9,275 bases of DNA from Gammaproteobacteria bacterium. Lineage in GTDB: Bacteria; Pseudomonadota; Gammaproteobacteria; UBA9214. Of the stretch, positions 6,441 through 9,275 are shown in pieces (positions within the stretch are counted from its first letter, which is position 1; each line of letters starts with the position of its first letter). The position numbers were made by a program, and so were the translations under genes. Under the pieces are notes generated by a model. The model made no database searches. It saw only the letters and a program-made list of their open reading frames with translations, and was not told the origin of the DNA. Location: the NCBI GenBank assembly GCA_003454335.1, contig DMKK01000246.1:1-9275 (forward strand), given 5' to 3'.

Positions 6441-6484
6441 ACAAAAAGTCTTTCTTGGCGTCTTTGCGTCCTGGCCCGAAAAAT
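6380..6484. repeat. Intergenic inverted-repeat element, copy B (serA-pheA gap)
   Basis: This is the second copy of the element at 1822-1920, in the same orientation and colinear with it. The two share CTTGGCGTCTTTGC (6454-6467), AAGCATA in the loop and CTCTCGC at the plus-strand left end. Left-arm sequence 6400-6414 pairs with 6462-6475 with one bulged base, and alternatively 6391-6403 is the exact reverse complement of 6456-6468, so two foldings compete. Its left arm is longer than that of copy A, and its right end is eroded (GGCCCGAAA instead of GGCGAGAGA), so each copy has decayed differently. It fills most of the 158-nt gap between serA and pheA. No U-tract follows either arm, so it is not a standard terminator. 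Confidence 0.75.
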
Positions 6485-6509
6485 TACAGCGTTTATGAAT
6501 AGAACCTGA

Positions 6510-7673
6510 CTACAGCGCCCTGACATTCAGCACACCTTTGATCCCGGCCATATGTTCCAGGCAGGCCGGTTTCACCTCAGAATCCACATCAACCAGCGTG
6601 CAGGCCAGATCATCGCGTGACTTGTTCAGCATGTCCTTGATATTGAGCCCGGCATCCGCCATGCAGGTGGATATCTGACCCAGCATATTCGGGACATTTT
6701 CATTCACAATGGCCAGCCGAAAACCGCCAGTACGCGGCATCTGCATTTCCGGAAAATTGACCGAATTCCTGATATTGCCGTTTTCAAGAAAGTCCCGAAC
6801 CTGCTCCACGACCATCACGGCACAGTTTTCTTCCGCCTGCTGCGTGGAGGCCCCCAGGTGCGGCAGGGTGATGACTCGCGGGTGATTCTTCAGCAGGTTG
6901 TTCGGAAAATCGCACACATAGGCATACACCTTGCCTGCGTCAATTGCAGCAACCACGGCGTCATCATCAACGACGCCTTTACGGGAGAAATTCAGGATAA
7001 TGGCCTTGTCCCGGAGCAGTTTGACACGTTCAGCATTAATCATGCCGCGTGTCGCATCAACCAGCGGCACGTGAAAAGTAACGTAATCCACATGCGTCAG
7101 CAGTTCCTCGATACTGGATGCCTGACGTACATCAGATGACATTTCCCAGGCACGTTTCACGGTAATTCCCGGATCGAATCCAATCACGTTCATGCCTTGC
7201 GCCAGCGCACCATTGGCAACCTGTACGCCAATCGCACCCAGACCGACAACACCCAGCGTCTTGCCCGGCAGTTCAAAACCGACAAACTGTTTCTTGCCTG
7301 CCTCCACCGCCTTGCTGATAGCATCGTCGTCACCTTCCAGTGAGCGGGAATAATCCCAGGCCTGGCACAGATTACGTGAAGCCATCAGCATCCCGGCAAT
7401 CACCAGTTCCTTTACGGCATTGGCGTTCGCACCAGGCGCATTGAATACCGGGATACCTGCCTTGCTCATGAGATCCACAGGGATATTGTTGACACCGGAA
7501 CCGGCACGACCAATCGCCTTGACCGTTACCGGTACTGCCATGTCATGCATTTTAAAAGAGCGCAGCAGGATCGCATCCGGGTGCTGTATTTCGGAAGCAA
7601 CTTCGTAGGACTCACGTGGAAAACGTTCCAGTCCTGCAGGTGAAATATTGTTCAATGTAAGAATTTTGTGCAT
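6510..7673 (-). CDS. serA: D-3-phosphoglycerate dehydrogenase, short type with ACT domain
   Basis: SerA oxidises 3-phosphoglycerate to 3-phosphohydroxypyruvate, the first step of serine synthesis; SerC, encoded just upstream, does the second. The 387-residue protein has the D-2-hydroxyacid dehydrogenase layout: a split substrate domain, the nucleotide-binding part with GVVGLGAIG (141-149) and Asp167 ending the second strand (NAD type), NFSRKGVVD with catalytic Arg231, PHLGAST with catalytic His272, and a C-terminal ACT domain (about 319-387, AIVNENVPNMLGQIS). The usual catalytic Glu appears to be Asn: DFPNN at 255-259 stands where E. coli has DVFPTE. A GTG at 7688 gives a longer frame, but AAGGA at 7679-7683 lies 5 nt before the ATG at 7673, so I take that start. 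Loss of activity is not implied, as the pattern may be normal in this subfamily. The stop is TAG. Confidence 0.93.
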   Translation of the reverse strand: MHKILTLNNISPAGLERFPRESYEVASEIQHPDAILLRSFKMHDMAVPVTVKAIGRAGSGVNNIPVDLMSKAGIPVFNAPGANANAVKELVIAGMLMASRNLCQAWDYSRSLEGDDDAISKAVEAGKKQFVGFELPGKTLGVVGLGAIGVQVANGALAQGMNVIGFDPGITVKRAWEMSSDVRQASSIEELLTHVDYVTFHVPLVDATRGMINAERVKLLRDKAIILNFSRKGVVDDDAVVAAIDAGKVYAYVCDFPNNLLKNHPRVITLPHLGASTQQAEENCAVMVVEQVRDFLENGNIRNSVNFPEMQMPRTGGFRLAIVNENVPNMLGQISTCMADAGLNIKDMLNKSRDDLACTLVDVDSEVKPACLEHMAGIKGVLNVRAL

Positions 7674-7678
7674 TGTGA

Positions 7679-7683
7679 TCCTT
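7679..7683 (-). promoter_or_regulatory. Shine-Dalgarno that fixes the serA start
   Basis: AAGGA on the minus strand ends 5 nt before the ATG at 7673. The alternative GTG at 7688 has no such site upstream, and AAGGA would lie inside its coding sequence. Confidence 0.75.
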
Positions 7684-7719
7684 GTCACGCGGTAACTGGT
7701 TAAATATTAATGGTGTAAC

Positions 7720-8802
7720 TTACCCGTGGGTGCGTTCAAACTCGCCCATAAAGTCGATTAGCGCAGCAACGCCTGCGGCCGGCATGGCGTTATAGATACT
7801 GGCCCGCATGCCGCCTACAGAACGATGACCTTTCAGGTTCAGCAATCCTGCGGTCTTTGCCTGCGCAAGAAATTCACTGTCGAGGTCTGCATCGGCCAGC
7901 GTAAACGGTACATTCATCCAGGAGTGGCATTCGACATCAACCGGACTGTTATAGAAAGCAGACCCGGCCACTGCAGCATACAAATGCCCTGCCTTGCGCC
8001 GGTTTATTTCCGCCATGGCGTCCAGTCCGCCCTGCTGTTTCAGCCAGCCGAACACCAGCCCCGCAAGATACCAGCCATAGGTAGGCGGCGTATTCAGCAT
8101 GGAACCATTGTCGGCATGCAGTTTGTAATCATACATGGACGGCGTCCCGGCCAGCGTGTCACCGATCAGGTCATCACGCACTATTACGACAGTCAGGCCG
8201 GCCGGTCCGATATTCTTTTGCGCACCGGCGTAGATCACACCATAGCGTGAAACATCGATTGGCCGCGACAGGATGGTCGATGACATGTCCGCCACCAGCG
8301 GCACATCCCCCGTATCCGGCACCCAGTGAAACTCGACCCCCCCGATGGTTTCATTCGGGGTGTAATGCACATAGGCGGCATCCGGGTTTAACTGCCATGA
8401 TTCAAAAGCGGGAATAGTGGTGAAACGACTGTCCTCGGCAGAAGCCGCGACATTCACCTCACAAAAGCGCCCGGCTTCCGCAATGGCCTTTTTTGACCAG
8501 GCGCCGGTATTGATATAGTCGGCCTGCTGCTTGCCACGTAACAGGTTCAGCGGCACCATCGCAAACTGGCTGGTCGCACCGCCCTGCAAAAACAACACGC
8601 GGTAGTTATCCGGGATCGTCAGCAGTTCGCGCAGATCTGCTTCCGCCTGCTCGGCAATTGACAGAAATTCCTTGCCGCGGTGACTCATCTCCATCACCGA
8701 CATACCGCTACCATGCCAGTCCAGCAGTTCATCGCGCGCCTGCTCCAGCACCGCTTTGGGCAACACTGCGGGGCCTGCACTGAAGTTATAGATAGCAGAC
8801 AT
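7720..8802 (-). CDS. serC: Phosphoserine aminotransferase
   Basis: SerC transaminates 3-phosphohydroxypyruvate with glutamate to give phosphoserine, and in many gammaproteobacteria also acts in the deoxyxylulose-phosphate-dependent route to pyridoxal phosphate. The 360-residue length is standard. Features in order are the N-terminal YNFSAGPAVLP (5-15), SHRGKEF (40-46), LQGGATSQF (72-80, cofactor phosphate), NTGAWSKKA (98-106), VADMSS with Asp172, the PLP lysine Lys196 in YAGAQKNIGPAG, NTPPTYGWY (237-245), and GHRSVGGMRASIYNAM (325-340) near the C-terminus. The ATG at 8802 has TAGG 7 nt upstream, and that site overlaps the gyrA TAG stop. The 8-nt gap to gyrA suggests read-through transcription from gyrA. 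serA follows after 46 nt, so both first serine steps are made together. Confidence 0.97.
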   Translation of the reverse strand: MSAIYNFSAGPAVLPKAVLEQARDELLDWHGSGMSVMEMSHRGKEFLSIAEQAEADLRELLTIPDNYRVLFLQGGATSQFAMVPLNLLRGKQQADYINTGAWSKKAIAEAGRFCEVNVAASAEDSRFTTIPAFESWQLNPDAAYVHYTPNETIGGVEFHWVPDTGDVPLVADMSSTILSRPIDVSRYGVIYAGAQKNIGPAGLTVVIVRDDLIGDTLAGTPSMYDYKLHADNGSMLNTPPTYGWYLAGLVFGWLKQQGGLDAMAEINRRKAGHLYAAVAGSAFYNSPVDVECHSWMNVPFTLADADLDSEFLAQAKTAGLLNLKGHRSVGGMRASIYNAMPAAGVAALIDFMGEFERTHG

Positions 8803-8810
8803 ATGACAAC

Positions 8811-9275
8811 CTATTCCTGACCGGTTTCCGGATCAGTCTCGCCCTGCGCGGCAGGGTCCTGGACCGACTCTTCAGTTTCTTCATCACCTTTATCCTCTAC
8901 AATTCTTTCTATACCAACCAGGTTTTCACCCTTCGTCAGCTTGATCAGGCGCACACCCTGCGTGTTCCTGCTCATGACAGAAATCTCGTTGACACGGGTG
9001 CGCACCAGCGTGCCGCCGCCACTGATCAGCATCACCTGATCATTATCATCGGCCGGCACGGCACCCACCACCGGGCCATTCCTGTCGGTCACCTGGATGG
9101 CAATCACACCCTGACCACCGCGCCCGTAAACCGGATAATCTTCCGCCGCAGTGCGCTTGCCGTAACCATTTTCGGTCGCCGTCAGTACCGGGCTGTCACT
9201 CGCGATAATCAGGGAGATCACGCAGTTGCCCGACGGCAATTTAATCCCGCGCACACCGCAGGCCGTACGACCCAT
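8811..9275 (-). CDS. gyrA: DNA gyrase subunit A, C-terminal 154 residues (partial)
   Basis: GyrA cuts and rejoins DNA in the gyrase tetramer; its C-terminal beta-pinwheel wraps DNA so that negative supercoils are introduced. The window holds only the end of that domain. The sequence starts MGRTACGVRGIKL, where the Met is internal, and continues with ENGYGKRTAAEDYP, YGRGGQGVIAIQVTDRNGPVVGAV, GGTLVRTRVNEISVMSRNTQGVRLIKL and GENLVGIERIVE. This follows the last blades of E. coli and Pseudomonas GyrA closely. The final ~30 residues are strongly acidic (DKGDEETEESVQDP onwards), like the acidic tail that modulates wrapping in E. coli. The coding region continues past the window edge. serC begins 8 nt after its TAG stop, the order found in Pseudomonas. 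Confidence 0.97.
   Translation of the reverse strand: MGRTACGVRGIKLPSGNCVISLIIASDSPVLTATENGYGKRTAAEDYPVYGRGGQGVIAIQVTDRNGPVVGAVPADDNDQVMLISGGGTLVRTRVNEISVMSRNTQGVRLIKLTKGENLVGIERIVEDKGDEETEESVQDPAAQGETDPETGQE

Noticed and set aside
6285..6509. Plus-strand open frame over the pheA start and repeat copy B
   Set aside because: It is antisense to pheA, with no ribosome site, and its only similarity is repeat-encoded.
6348..6509. Classical Phe attenuator before pheA (leader peptide plus terminator hairpin)
   Set aside because: The aromatic codons are not in a long run, and no hairpin is followed by a U-tract, so the standard transcription attenuation layout is absent. A coupling role remains possible.
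7674..7688. GTG start for serA at 7688
   Set aside because: No ribosome site upstream, while AAGGA is well placed for the ATG at 7673 and the usual N-terminus begins there.
7674..7719. Promoter in the serC-serA gap (TAATAT)
   Set aside because: No acceptable -35 hexamer at 16-18 bp; the AT-rich stretch is too short to support it.
9264..9275. Apparent start codon at the window edge for a 154-residue protein
   Set aside because: The Met belongs to the internal MGRTA motif of GyrA; the gene continues outside the window.

Overview
The window is moderately GC-rich bacterial chromosome in which every gene lies on the minus strand. In transcription order (high to low coordinates) it reads gyrA (3' end) - serC - serA - pheA - hisC - tyrA - aroA - cmk - rpsA (5' part). 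This is the mixed-function gyrA-serC-pheA-hisC-tyrA/aroA-cmk-rpsA cluster known from Pseudomonas and other gammaproteobacteria. The GyrA tail and ribosomal protein S1 also read as gammaproteobacterial. Two points differ from Pseudomonas: a short ACT-domain serA sits between serC and pheA, and tyrA and aroA are separate genes rather than a fusion. I infer a non-Pseudomonas, non-enteric gammaproteobacterium and cannot name the species.

Functionally, serC and serA give serine (and SerC activity also serves pyridoxal phosphate synthesis). AroA makes 5-enolpyruvylshikimate-3-phosphate, the precursor of chorismate. PheA and TyrA turn chorismate and prephenate towards phenylalanine and tyrosine. HisC can supply the aminotransferase for histidine and probably also for the aromatic amino acids. 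Cmk (CMP kinase) and S1 link the cluster to nucleotide supply and translation. Most junctions are tight: 8 nt gyrA/serC, 46 nt serC/serA, 26 nt pheA/hisC, a 4-nt ATGA overlap hisC/tyrA and 23 nt tyrA/aroA, using the starts chosen here. This suggests one long transcript.

Three gaps are longer, and they hold the interesting material. The serA-pheA gap (158 nt) and the aroA-cmk gap (124 nt) each contain one copy of the same ~100-bp inverted-repeat element, in the same orientation. Copy A has a perfect 19-bp inverted repeat around a 50-nt loop. In both copies a TATGCTTTT segment in the loop opens a small frame. It runs through the second arm and stops exactly at the next gene: overlapping the pheA ATG as ATGA in one case, and 6 nt before the cmk ATG in the other. 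Neither pheA nor cmk has a convincing Shine-Dalgarno of its own, whereas the small frame before cmk has an excellent one. Also in both copies, the first arm continues in frame from the stop codon of the preceding gene and encodes QDAKTPRK. The elements may therefore act as translational-coupling adaptors inside the operon, although chance is not excluded.

The third gap (156 nt, cmk-rpsA) holds a TATAAT-type promoter candidate. It is followed, still upstream of rpsA, by a good intrinsic terminator: a GC-rich hairpin, then six U. This is either the end of the amino-acid operon or an attenuator in the rpsA leader. There is no gene-free stretch above 300 bases. I see no tRNA, rRNA, CRISPR array, insertion sequence with a transposase, or prophage sequence.
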